DNA from: Sphingobacterium paucimobilis HER1398
GTDB taxonomy: Bacteria; Bacteroidota; Bacteroidia; Sphingobacteriales; Sphingobacteriaceae
Direction of reading: 5' to 3'
NCBI RefSeq assembly: GCF_000416985.1
Contig: NZ_ATDL01000014.1
Location: forward strand, 352,945-416,944
Length of the DNA: 64,000 nt
The notes under the pieces are model-generated. The model was not told the origin of the DNA and did not search any database. It saw only the letters and a list, made by a program, of their open reading frames with translations. The position numbers were made by a program, and so were the translations under genes. Shown one piece after another: positions 1 through 8,298 of this stretch (positions are counted from its first letter, which is position 1; each line of letters opens with the position of its first letter).

Positions 1-597
1 ATTGCTAGCGGATCCGTCGTTCGATAAAAAGAGCAGTTCTCCTAGTTTGACGTTTGCTCTATTGGCCAGTTTGTTTGCCGATTTTAAAGCATCATCGTAG
101 GCGATTAGATCTGCTTCGCGCAATAGGCTGTCTGCCTTGGAATGGTTAAATTGAATTTGTGAAATGCTGCTTATTTTTGTTTCTAATAGTTTGGCCGTAA
201 GCTCGCTGAATTTGTTGAGGTCGTGAAGAACGAAGTCGACTGTTTGCTCCGCCTGAAACCCTACAAACTTATACGTGCTGCCTACATATTGATAATCTTT
301 ATTTGCAGAGATGCTGCTTGTTTTAATATCTTCATTTTTCTTTCCGAACTTTTCTAAAATATGCATGACGGTGTCAACTGTCGCTTGTGTTTCTCGAACA
401 GCTTCCGCCATTTTAGGTTTAGAAAAACTGGCATTGATTGTTAGGGTCACTTGATCTGGCATGACCCGGATCTTGCCTTCCCCGCCAACACGAATGCGGT
501 TTTTGCTTTCTGAGTTTCCGTTCCCACAAGAAAATAGTGTGGCGGTACTAAGAGCCAATGCTCCTAAAAATAAGGATGAGGTGAACTTGCTAGTCAT
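1..597 (-). CDS. SIMPL-domain (DUF541) lipoprotein, 3' end cut off by window
   Basis: 199 codons are visible from an ATG at 597; the C-terminus lies beyond the left edge. The N-terminus is a lipoprotein signal peptide with the cysteine at residue 24 (Leu-Phe-Ser-Cys), so the protein is probably anchored to a membrane facing the periplasm. The region after it (IRVGGEGKIRVMPDQVTL, about residues 34-51) is the typical opening of a SIMPL/DUF541 domain, followed by a pattern of residues on varying exponents of an oligomer-forming fold. The molecular function of the family is poorly known; cell-surface roles have been proposed for homologues. It is transcribed away from the next gene on the same strand, 47 bp downstream of that gene's stop. 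Confidence 0.8.
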   Translation of the reverse strand, partial: MTSKFTSSLFLGALALSTATLFSCGNGNSESKNRIRVGGEGKIRVMPDQVTLTINASFSKPKMAEAVRETQATVDTVMHILEKFGKKNEDIKTSSISANKDYQYVGSTYKFVGFQAEQTVDFVLHDLNKFSELTAKLLETKISSISQIQFNHSKADSLLREADLIAYDDALKSANKLANRANVKLGELLFLSNDGSASN

Positions 598-644
598 AAA
601 GTTTTATAATAGGAGATGAAATTACATGTTCTTTTCCATAAGTG

Positions 645-2012
645 TTACTTAAAAAAAACGTCTTTTTTTTGTCTCACCTTACCGGGAAATCTTTCTGCAT
701 ACTGCAATACCAAAGCATTCATATAGTAGTTACTTATACATTTGTCCTGTTCAGAGATCATATCAGCAGGATTGTTTATTTGAGTATCTGCATGAAAGAA
801 TCCGAATGCGTGAAGTCGGTCGTCTGAAAAATATATGTATGACTTTTCTTCTAGATTTCTTCCTTGGTCAAGAATGATGAAGGAATTTCGATTGTTATTC
901 ACATATTCCAACGCTGTATCTACCATCTCGTTATATGCTGTAACTGATAAAAGACTCGTGTAATCTATGCTGGATTTAAGCTCAGGTCTAATGGTATAGA
1001 AGGAGCACAGCTTGTTGTTCAGACCAAAGTCGGTTATCAGTTTTAATAACATATGGTTTGCTTCGGTGGCTCGTTCAAAATACTGTATTGCTTTGGCTTC
1101 CTTATTGAAAGTCGATACTAAAAGCCTTTTATAGCCTTTTTGATCTTCATATTCAAAGAGACCGTATTTAGGTTCGAATTTTTTCAACGCTTTATTATGT
1201 ATAGGCCAATGCTCTTTGATCATTTTGCACTCCATTAAAAGTGCCATCAACTCTGTTCCACTTTCTTCAAAGTCGATGCTGAAGATATCATTGATAAAGG
1301 TTTGCCTTTTTTGAGAAGTATTATTGCCGCTAAAATGGCTCAATACTCTCTTTTTTAGGTTAATTGCTTTTCCTATATAAATTATTTTGTTGCTTTTGTT
1401 TCTAAAGAGGTATATTCCAGGTGATTCGGGAAGATTGAGAAAGTCTTCTTGGTTGATATGTGTGGGCAATTGTTGCTCTTTTGTTTTCTTCAGTGTGGTC
1501 GTAATCACTGCGTCATGGTCATTTTGTAATAACCTTTCAAATAGGATAACGGTCGCTTCCGCATCTCCCATGGCACGATGGCGTTGGTAAATAGGAATTC
1601 CTAGATTTTGACAGAGCTTACCCAGGCTGTAAGAAGCGAGATTTGGAAATATCTTCCGAGCTAGGCGTACCGTGCAAAGTTTTTGTGATTTCCAATCATA
1701 ACCTGCTTTTTTAAGTTCTTTGCTGAGAAATGAATAATCAAAATTAACATTGTGGGCTACAAAAATCCGTTTGTGGAGTAACGCATGTACTTTCTTGGCT
1801 ATCTGTTTGAACGTTGGTGCATCTTCTACCATTTCATTACTAATCCCGGTTAGGGATTGTATGTGAAATGGGATGGGGGTGTCTGGATTGATTAGTGATT
1901 GAAATTTATCCACAACGTGTTGTCCATTATGTATAATAATAGCGATTTCTGTCATGCCATTATCTCCTGCATAAGATCCTGTGGTCTCAATATCCACGAT
2001 TGCATATTCCAT
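645..2012 (-). CDS. DnaQ-like 3'-5' exonuclease fused to GIY-YIG (UvrC N-terminal) nuclease
   Basis: 455 aa. The N-terminal domain (about 1-165) is a DEDDh exonuclease: ExoI DIETTG with D7 and E9, ExoII around D92 (NVNFDYSFL), and ExoIII with H145 and D150 (HRAMGDAEAT). The second domain (about 193-280) is a GIY-YIG nuclease like the N-terminal part of UvrC and Cho: PGIYLF at 198-203, YIGKA at 212-216, and an Arg in KKRVLSHF. The remaining 170 residues have no motif I recognise. The family is usually annotated as DNA polymerase III epsilon-like or exonuclease domain protein. By fold it should cut and trim DNA, probably in repair of bulky damage; the substrate is inferred. Monocistronic as far as spacing shows. 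Confidence 0.9.
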   Translation of the reverse strand: MEYAIVDIETTGSYAGDNGMTEIAIIIHNGQHVVDKFQSLINPDTPIPFHIQSLTGISNEMVEDAPTFKQIAKKVHALLHKRIFVAHNVNFDYSFLSKELKKAGYDWKSQKLCTVRLARKIFPNLASYSLGKLCQNLGIPIYQRHRAMGDAEATVILFERLLQNDHDAVITTTLKKTKEQQLPTHINQEDFLNLPESPGIYLFRNKSNKIIYIGKAINLKKRVLSHFSGNNTSQKRQTFINDIFSIDFEESGTELMALLMECKMIKEHWPIHNKALKKFEPKYGLFEYEDQKGYKRLLVSTFNKEAKAIQYFERATEANHMLLKLITDFGLNNKLCSFYTIRPELKSSIDYTSLLSVTAYNEMVDTALEYVNNNRNSFIILDQGRNLEEKSYIYFSDDRLHAFGFFHADTQINNPADMISEQDKCISNYYMNALVLQYAERFPGKVRQKKDVFFK

Positions 2013-2073
2013 GTTTCAAAAATACTAATAATGTTAGCTGTTTGTTTAGGTATTATTTATTAATTTTAGCGCT

Positions 2074-3150
2074 ATGAAAAGATTTACTACTTTATTGATT
2101 GCTATTTGTCTGTCTATTATGGCTGTACAAGCTCAAGGAAAAAAAAGTGTTTTCCATACGTTGCCTGTTCATGGCAAATATTTTGATACTCCAGAGCAAT
2201 TTCATCGTGTAGATACCGCAAGATACCGCAATATGCCAAAGAATGTCAAAAATCTGTACACGAATAGTGCGGGGATGTTTGTGACTTTTAGATCTAATAC
2301 TACGGAGCTGTATGCCAAATGGTGTGTTACCGATAGAAAGGTAGGACTTAATCTGACTGCTATTGCGAATAAGGGTCTTGATGTATATATTAAAAATGAA
2401 AAAGGGAAGTGGCAGTATGGGGGGGCTAAAGGAACCGTTAAAACTTGTGAAGAAACACTTGTCTTGGAAAATCTCGACTCAGAGGAAAAAGAGTTTTTAG
2501 TCTATCTGCCTCTATATGATGAGACCAAGTCTTTGGAAATCGGGATACATGAAGGCGCGAGTTTTCAGCCTTTGGCTAACCCTTTCAAGAAAAATATAGT
2601 CATATACGGATCGAGTATTGTGCATGGAGCCTCTGCGAGTAGGCCAGGTATGGCTTACCCCGCGATATTGTCGAGACGTACAGGTTTTAATTTTATAAAT
2701 TTTGGAATTAGTGGTAATGCACGAATGGAGAAAGAAGTGGTACATATGTTAGCGGATGCAGACCCGGATATGTTTATTCTCGATTGCGTTCCTAATTCTT
2801 CACCTGAACAGGTGACAGATAGGACCTCTTATATCGTTACTTATTTACGGGAAAAGCATCCTAATACGCCAATTGTTATGATTCCATCTGTTGTAAGAGA
2901 GCTCAGTTACTTTAATCAAAGTTGGAAGACAAGAAATCAATTGCAAAATGAGAACTGGAAAGCAGAGTACAATAAGTTGATCACCAATGGAATTACAGGA
3001 CTGTATTATTTGGACATTGATAATCTATTGGGTGATGACCATGAAGCGACTACAGATGGTACACACCCCAGCGATTTGGGGTTTATGCGTATGGTTGAAG
3101 TTATAGAACCATTTGTTCTCGATGTTTTGAAAAAACATGGAATACAATAG
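2074..3150 (+). CDS. Secreted SGNH/GDSL-type hydrolase with GxDLY N-terminal domain
   Basis: 358 aa with a clear signal peptide (about residues 1-20, ending AVQAQG). The N-terminal half is the beta-sandwich GxDLY domain found before many Bacteroidota SGNH hydrolases (NKGLDVYI near residue 106-113). The C-terminal half is SGNH hydrolase: block I nucleophile region IVIYGSSIVHG (here GSS instead of GDS), block II glycine in NFGISGNARM, block III asparagine region in CVPNSS, and block V DGTHPSDLG carrying the Asp/His pair. It is probably an esterase acting on acetylated glycans outside the cytoplasm; the substrate is not readable. The gene ends inside a long palindromic terminator shared with the convergent aminotransferase. 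Confidence 0.87.
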   Translation: MKRFTTLLIAICLSIMAVQAQGKKSVFHTLPVHGKYFDTPEQFHRVDTARYRNMPKNVKNLYTNSAGMFVTFRSNTTELYAKWCVTDRKVGLNLTAIANKGLDVYIKNEKGKWQYGGAKGTVKTCEETLVLENLDSEEKEFLVYLPLYDETKSLEIGIHEGASFQPLANPFKKNIVIYGSSIVHGASASRPGMAYPAILSRRTGFNFINFGISGNARMEKEVVHMLADADPDMFILDCVPNSSPEQVTDRTSYIVTYLREKHPNTPIVMIPSVVRELSYFNQSWKTRNQLQNENWKAEYNKLITNGITGLYYLDIDNLLGDDHEATTDGTHPSDLGFMRMVEVIEPFVLDVLKKHGIQ

Positions 3151-3200
3151 ATTACAAAAAAAGGCTTAACATCTGTTAAGCCTTTTTTGTAATCTATTGT
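3144..3200. terminator. Bidirectional terminator, 26-bp palindromic arms spanning both stop codons
   Basis: Arms 3144-3170 and 3175-3200 pair almost perfectly (one extra A in the left arm) around the 4-nt loop ATCT. The core GGCTTAAC/GTTAAGCC is flanked by A7 and T6, so it terminates in both directions. Both convergent genes end with CAA-TAG lying inside the arms. Confidence 0.9.
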
Positions 3201-4399
3201 CCTTCTTTTCGACCAGGGTATGCTTCAAGAGCTTTCTCTAGGCATACAAGAGCTTTTTTGAGATCTTCTTGATTCAGAACATAAGCCAAGCGAACCTCAT
3301 TCAATCCAAAACCGATAGTACTGTAGAATCCGGTGGCTGGTGCCATCATAACGGTTTCATTTTCATAGGAGAAGCTTTCTAATATCCATTGGCAGAACTT
3401 GTCCGCATTGTCTATCGGTAGTCTAGCTACTACGTAGAAAGCTCCTCCGGGATTAGGGCAGAATACGCCTTTGATTTGGTTTAATCCTTTTACCAGGGTG
3501 TCTCTGCGGGCTGTATATTCTTTCGAGACAGCTTCAAAGTAAGCGTCTGGTGTATCTACTGCTGCCTCGCCTGCAATCTGACCTTCTAAAGATGGGCTAA
3601 GGCGGGCTTGGGCAAACTTTAGTGCTGTTTGGTATAATTCTTTGTTTTTTGTTATCAAACATCCTATACGGGCACCACAAGCAGAGTATCGTTTAGAAAC
3701 GGTGTCAAAAACGACGACATTGTTTTCTAGACCTTCTAGATGCATAGGGGAAATGAATTCTCGTCCATCGTAGCAGAACTCTCTATATGCCTCATCGGAA
3801 AATAGATACAAATCATATTTTAGGCAAAGCTCGCGCAGTGCTTCCAGTTCCTCGCGCGAGTAAAGATAGCCTGTAGGATTGTTGGGATTACATATAGCAA
3901 TCGCTTTTGTTTTTTCTGTGATTAATTTTTCAAAGTCAGCGATGGATGGCAGAGCAAATCCGTTTTCTATATGAGACATGATCGGTTTAATGACAATGTC
4001 AGACGAACAAGCAAACCCGTTATAGTTTGCGTAAAATGGTTCGGGTATAATAACTTCTTCACCAGGATTTAGACAGGCCTGCATAGCGATAGTAATAGCC
4101 TCTGATCCACCATTGGTCACCAAGATATCTGTTGGTTCTATATTGTAGTTGAGTTTATTATAATAGCTGGCTAGCTTTGTTCTGTAGGAAGCTGTTCCTT
4201 CTGATGGAGTGTATGCCCATACTTTAAAATCAATATTTTTTAAGGCATTAAGCATGACCTCTGGTGTTTGGATATCCGGTTGACCGATATTCAAATGATA
4301 TATTTTTTTTCCTTCTTTCTTTGCTTGATCTGCAAATGGGGTAAGTTTTCTTATTGGAGAGGCTGGCATATCCATGCCTTTTTGTGATATCTTTGGCAT
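3194..4399 (-). CDS. PLP-dependent aminotransferase (class I/II, aspartate aminotransferase fold)
   Basis: 401 aa, full length for fold-type I aminotransferases. Visible signatures are the substrate-arm motif NIGQPDIQTP near residue 38, NGGSEAITIAM (PLP phosphate contact), CNPNNPTGYLYSREEL, the SDEAYREF segment with the PLP-binding Asp and Tyr, and the Schiff-base lysine in DTVSKRYSACGARIG. The family moves amino groups between amino acids and 2-oxo acids in the cytoplasm; the amino-acid preference cannot be read from the sequence. The gene is on the minus strand, 107 bp downstream of the DUF1573 gene but separated from it by a strong palindromic terminator, so probably has its own promoter. 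Confidence 0.9.
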   Translation of the reverse strand: MPKISQKGMDMPASPIRKLTPFADQAKKEGKKIYHLNIGQPDIQTPEVMLNALKNIDFKVWAYTPSEGTASYRTKLASYYNKLNYNIEPTDILVTNGGSEAITIAMQACLNPGEEVIIPEPFYANYNGFACSSDIVIKPIMSHIENGFALPSIADFEKLITEKTKAIAICNPNNPTGYLYSREELEALRELCLKYDLYLFSDEAYREFCYDGREFISPMHLEGLENNVVVFDTVSKRYSACGARIGCLITKNKELYQTALKFAQARLSPSLEGQIAGEAAVDTPDAYFEAVSKEYTARRDTLVKGLNQIKGVFCPNPGGAFYVVARLPIDNADKFCQWILESFSYENETVMMAPATGFYSTIGFGLNEVRLAYVLNQEDLKKALVCLEKALEAYPGRKEGQ

Positions 4400-4457
4400 A
4401 ATAACTAAAAGTTTTATTTAAAATGGTGAACAAAGATACGAAAAGCGTACTTATAAA

Positions 4458-4489
4458 AAAGCCGTATTAGTTATAACTAATACGGCTTT
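4458..4489 (-). terminator. Perfect 32-bp palindrome terminator after the DUF1573 gene
   Basis: Positions 4458-4473 and 4474-4489 are exact reverse complements with no spacer. Read on the minus strand it is a GC-containing hairpin followed by a T run, placed just after the stop of the DUF1573 gene. Confidence 0.8.
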
Positions 4490-4506
4490 CTTTTTATGCT
4501 TTATTT

Positions 4507-4881
4507 TTATTCTACGTTTCCTTTTACGGTCAACGTTTTTACTGGAGTTTTCGTGTTAGATTTTACCGTAAATGATTTTGTAAAAGGACCTTTCGTTGCT
4601 GCATTATAAGTTACTTTGATCTTGCCAGAGTCGCCTGGTTTTATTGGTGCTTTAGAAAAATCAGCAACAGAACAACCACAAGATGGAGCTACTTCCGAAA
4701 CGATGATTGGAGCATCACCTACATTGGTGAACGCAAATTCGAAGCTAGCCGGCTTGTTAAAAGGTATTGTTCCAAAATCGTGAGTTTCTTTCTCGAATTT
4801 GAATTCGCCCACCGCGACTGCCATCGCCGATAACGAAATGAAAGCGATTAATACGGTTGCTATACTTAATAACTTTTTCAT
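4507..4881 (-). CDS. Exported DUF1573 domain protein
   Basis: 124 aa with a signal peptide over the first 22 or so residues (MKKLLSIATVLIAFISLSAMA). The rest is a single DUF1573 domain, an immunoglobulin-like ASPM/MSP-type fold: HDFGTIPFNKPASFEFAFTN, then the hallmark VAPSCGCS with two cysteines, then KPGDSGKIKVTYN. Such proteins are abundant in Bacteroidota and are located in the periplasm or at the surface; the exact role is unknown. Preceded by about 157 bp without genes and followed by its own terminator, it is likely a monocistronic unit. Confidence 0.88.
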   Translation of the reverse strand: MKKLLSIATVLIAFISLSAMAVAVGEFKFEKETHDFGTIPFNKPASFEFAFTNVGDAPIIVSEVAPSCGCSVADFSKAPIKPGDSGKIKVTYNAATKGPFTKSFTVKSNTKTPVKTLTVKGNVE

Positions 4882-5038
4882 GTTTTATCTAATTATATCG
4901 TTTTGTTCTAATCAATGTGCTCAATAGATATGCCAAATGTAGTTTTTTATCTTAACATATTTTAACTGTCCTATTAAACAACAATATTTTTACAATTAAT
5001 GCTAATTGTGATATTGGACTTTAATTGTTGGGTATGGT

Positions 5039-6004
5039 TTAAATGATTCCTTCTTTCAGTAAATCTTGGATATGTATGATACCCGCATAACTTCCCTGTT
5101 TCGTAACTAATAATTGCGAGATGTTATTCTCTCTCATTTTGTGTAAGGCATTTGCCGCAAGTTCTTCGGCTTCGATTTCTTTTGGTTTTTTAGACATGAT
5201 GTCGATAGCTTTCAATCGAGATATATCGTCATGTTTCTCGAGCATTCTTCTGATGTCACCATCCGTTATAATGCCTACAATTTGTCCATCGTTAATGACT
5301 GCTGTCGCCCCTAGGCGATGTTTCGTTATGGTTATGATGAGCTGCTTTATTGAATCGTCCGTATGGACACTTGGTTGGGACTTAAGGTTGGCTACATCAC
5401 CAACTTTAAGATATAGTTGTTTGCCTAAGGCGCCTCCTGGATGATATTTTGCAAAATCTCTGTCTGTAAACTCCCTTGCTGTCTGTAGACAGACGGCTAA
5501 TGCATCTCCCATCGCCAGTTGGGCTGTTGTGCTAGTCGTTGGTGCAAGGTTGTTGGGACATGCTTCTCTATCAACTGTTGTATCTAATATATAATCTGCT
5601 TGTTCGGCAAGGTAGGAGTTCATATTTCCTACAATGGCTACGAGTTTATTGTTGGTCTGTTTCAGAAAAGGAATTAAGACCTTGATCTCTGGTGTATTCC
5701 CGCTTTTTGAGATAGCGATGATAAGGTCATCTTGCTGGATAATGCCAAGGTCGCCATGTATCGCATCAGCAGCGTGCATAAAGATGGAGGGTGTGCCTGT
5801 GGAATTGAGCGTTGCAACTATTTTTTGAGCAATAATGGCGCTTTTTCCAATTCCAGTCAGAATTACTCTGCCTTTGAGGTTTAAGATGAGCTGTATGAGT
5901 TCAACAAAATCATCGTTAATTCTAGAAGCTAAATTTAGCAAGGCTTTAGCTTCTAGTTCGAGGACTTGGACAGCCTCTTTTTTTATTTCTGAATTGCTTT
6001 TCAC
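5039..6004 (-). CDS. kdsD: KpsF/GutQ-type D-arabinose-5-phosphate isomerase (SIS + two CBS domains)
   Basis: The enzyme converts ribulose 5-phosphate to arabinose 5-phosphate, the first step towards Kdo of lipopolysaccharide. From the chosen start the protein has 321 aa: a SIS sugar-isomerase domain (about 30-165, with GIGKSAIIAQK and SKSGNTPEIK) and two CBS domains (about 200-321, GIITDGDIRRM). The frame stays open to a GTG at 6037, but a promoter-like TATTTTTG on the minus strand (plus 6037-6044) covers that codon, so I prefer the GTG at 6004, which also gives the usual family length. Divergent from recQ-kdsA; KdsA two genes away acts downstream in the same pathway, which supports the call over a gut operon GutQ role. 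Confidence 0.88.
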   Translation of the reverse strand: MKSNSEIKKEAVQVLELEAKALLNLASRINDDFVELIQLILNLKGRVILTGIGKSAIIAQKIVATLNSTGTPSIFMHAADAIHGDLGIIQQDDLIIAISKSGNTPEIKVLIPFLKQTNNKLVAIVGNMNSYLAEQADYILDTTVDREACPNNLAPTTSTTAQLAMGDALAVCLQTAREFTDRDFAKYHPGGALGKQLYLKVGDVANLKSQPSVHTDDSIKQLIITITKHRLGATAVINDGQIVGIITDGDIRRMLEKHDDISRLKAIDIMSKKPKEIEAEELAANALHKMRENNISQLLVTKQGSYAGIIHIQDLLKEGII

Positions 6005-6061
6005 GGAAAATATGCCTATTTTTATAATACAATTCACAAAAATAGGTTATTTAAATTTTAG

Positions 6062-6079
6062 ATAGGTAGGCCTACCTAT
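6062..6079. promoter_or_regulatory. Perfect 18-bp palindrome in the recQ promoter spacer (possible operator)
   Basis: ATAGGTAGGCCTACCTAT is its own reverse complement. It lies directly before the -7-like element TAATTTTG at 6081-6088, where the spacer of a Bacteroidota promoter would be, and between the divergent kdsD and recQ genes. Binding by any protein is inference. Confidence 0.45.
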
Positions 6080-6080
6080 T

Positions 6081-6088
6081 TAATTTTG
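6081..6088 (+). promoter_or_regulatory. Promoter -7 element TAATTTTG of recQ-kdsA
   Basis: Matches the Bacteroidota -7 consensus TAnnTTTG and ends 11 bp before the recQ ATG. No clear -33 TTG is seen about 20 bp upstream (TTTTAG only), so a helper or weak promoter is possible. Confidence 0.5.
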
Positions 6089-6099
6089 TAGCTGCGCAG

Positions 6100-8289
6100 A
6101 TGGAAATAGAAAAATCTTTGTACGACAATCTCCAGGAGTTCTTCGGGTTTGATGCTTTTAAAGGGGACCAAGAGGCAATTATTACTAACATTTTAAATAA
6201 AAAAGACACCTTTGTCATCATGCCTACGGGAGGTGGCAAGTCGATATGTTATCAGTTGCCGGCATTAATGAGTGCTGGTACAGCAATTGTTATTTCTCCA
6301 CTAATAGCTTTGATGAAGAATCAAGTGGATCAGCTTAGAGCATTTGGAGGTACAGATAGTATCGCTCATTTTCTGAATTCTTCCCTGACCAAAGGAGAGA
6401 TCACGAAAGTTAAGGCGGATGTTACTGAAGGGAAAACGAAATTGCTTTATGTCGCTCCGGAATCCCTGTCGAAAGAGGATAATGTGCAGTTTCTGAAAAA
6501 TATCAAAGTATCTTTTGTCGCTGTAGATGAAGCACATTGTATTTCAGAATGGGGACACGACTTCAGACCCGAATATCGTAAGATAAGATTAATCATAAAT
6601 GGTATTGGAGAGAATATTCCTATTATCGCCTTGACGGCTACAGCAACTCCAAAAGTACAATCGGATATTCGAAAAAACCTCCAAATGAACGATGCCACAT
6701 TGTTCAAATCTTCTTTTAATCGATCGAATTTATTTTATGAGGTGCGTTCAAAAAAGAACGTGGTCAAGGAGATTGTTAAGTTTATCAAAGGAAATGGAGG
6801 GAAAACGGGTATCATATATTGTCTTAGCCGTAAGAAGGTTGAAGAGATTGCTGAAGTTTTGAATATCAATGGGATCAAAGCATTACCGTATCACGCAGGT
6901 TTAGATGCTAAAACCCGGGCGGACACACAGGATAAGTTTTTGATGGAAGATGTCGAGGTCATTGTAGCAACGATAGCTTTTGGTATGGGAATTGACAAAC
7001 CTGATGTCCGTTATGTAATCCACCATGATATACCCAAATCGATGGAGGGCTACTATCAGGAAACGGGACGGGCAGGACGTGATGGAGGAGAAGGCGTTTG
7101 TATTTCGTTCTATTCCAAGAAGGATGTCGAAAAGCTGACTAAGTTTATGAAGGATAAGCCCGTTTCTGAACGAGAAATTGGAACACAAATTCTTAAAGAG
7201 GTTATAGATTATTCGGAATCATCTGTCTGTAGACGTAAGCAGATTTTACACTATTTTGGTGAAAAATTTGACGAAACGGGGTGTAATAATATGTGTGACA
7301 ATTGTCGGGCTCAGAAGACGTATTTCGATGCGGAAACAGATTTGGTGAAAATATTGAATTTTATTAAAGAAGAGGGAGACAAATTTGATGACCATCATTT
7401 GATAAATGTATTTTTAGGACAGAATAATCAACCTGTTTCTTCGTATAAACATGATGAGCACGAACTTTTCGGTACGGGGAAAGATCAAGGAGTAAATTAT
7501 TGGAATTCTCTGATAAGACAGGCCGAATTAGCCAGTTTTGTTAAAAAGGATATCGATCATTATGGTTTGCTTACGCTAACCGAAGATGGGAGGCGCTACT
7601 TGAGTAATCCGTATGCGCTGAAGTTTATTTTGAATAGACCTATGGAGGCGGCAGATGATGATGGATCGGAGGAGCCTAAGCAAGCATCAGGAGTATTGGA
7701 TACAGACTTGCTCGTGATGTTAAAAGACTTGCGTAAGAAAATTGCAAAGCAGAAATCACTACCTCCTTTTGTTGTCTTCCAAGATCCATCTTTGGAGGAA
7801 ATGTGTGCACATTATCCAGTAACGATGGATGAAATGAAGCAAATTCATGGGGTGGGCGCAGGAAAGGCTTTGAAATTTGGCTCTCCTTTCGTGGAGCTGA
7901 TTAAGAATTATGTGGAAGAAAAAGGTATTGATAGACCTCAAGACCTTATCGTAAAAAGTACAGCTAATAGATCTGCATTAAAAGTCAGTATTATTCAAAA
8001 TATAGATCGTAAAATCGGTTTAGAAGATATCGCTTCATCGAAGGGAATTAGTTATGAGGATTTACTGAAGGAAGTGGAGTCTATTGTATATTCAGGGACA
8101 AAATTGAATATCGGTTATTTTGTCGATGAAATGATTGATCAGGACAGGCAGGATGAGGTATATGATTATTTCAAAACCGCTGAAGTTGATTCTATAAAGA
8201 ATGCACTTTCTGAATTGGGAGAGGAAGATTATTCCTACGAAGATATCCAATTGATGCGTATTAAGTTTATATCGGAATTAGGTAATTAA
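6100..8289 (+). CDS. recQ: ATP-dependent DNA helicase RecQ
   Basis: 729 aa. Superfamily 2 helicase core: Walker A MPTGGGKSICYQ (K47), motif II DEAH at 143-146 followed by the RecQ aromatic-rich loop CISEWGHDFRPEYR, motif VI QETGRAGRDGG. The zinc-binding part of RQC is present (VCRRKQ then CNNMCDNC, near 377-405), then winged helix, and an HRDC domain at about 545-620. The last 110 residues form a further helical extension common in Bacteroidota RecQ. It unwinds recombination and fork structures with 3'-5' polarity. Only 9 bp separate it from kdsA, so the two are likely co-transcribed although functionally unrelated. Confidence 0.96.
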   Translation: MEIEKSLYDNLQEFFGFDAFKGDQEAIITNILNKKDTFVIMPTGGGKSICYQLPALMSAGTAIVISPLIALMKNQVDQLRAFGGTDSIAHFLNSSLTKGEITKVKADVTEGKTKLLYVAPESLSKEDNVQFLKNIKVSFVAVDEAHCISEWGHDFRPEYRKIRLIINGIGENIPIIALTATATPKVQSDIRKNLQMNDATLFKSSFNRSNLFYEVRSKKNVVKEIVKFIKGNGGKTGIIYCLSRKKVEEIAEVLNINGIKALPYHAGLDAKTRADTQDKFLMEDVEVIVATIAFGMGIDKPDVRYVIHHDIPKSMEGYYQETGRAGRDGGEGVCISFYSKKDVEKLTKFMKDKPVSEREIGTQILKEVIDYSESSVCRRKQILHYFGEKFDETGCNNMCDNCRAQKTYFDAETDLVKILNFIKEEGDKFDDHHLINVFLGQNNQPVSSYKHDEHELFGTGKDQGVNYWNSLIRQAELASFVKKDIDHYGLLTLTEDGRRYLSNPYALKFILNRPMEAADDDGSEEPKQASGVLDTDLLVMLKDLRKKIAKQKSLPPFVVFQDPSLEEMCAHYPVTMDEMKQIHGVGAGKALKFGSPFVELIKNYVEEKGIDRPQDLIVKSTANRSALKVSIIQNIDRKIGLEDIASSKGISYEDLLKEVESIVYSGTKLNIGYFVDEMIDQDRQDEVYDYFKTAEVDSIKNALSELGEEDYSYEDIQLMRIKFISELGN

Positions 8290-8298
8290 CATAATAAG

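Noticed and set aside
642..827. 61-aa frame on the plus strand
   Set aside because: Overlaps the 3' end of the exonuclease/GIY-YIG gene antisense and has no promoter or family resemblance.
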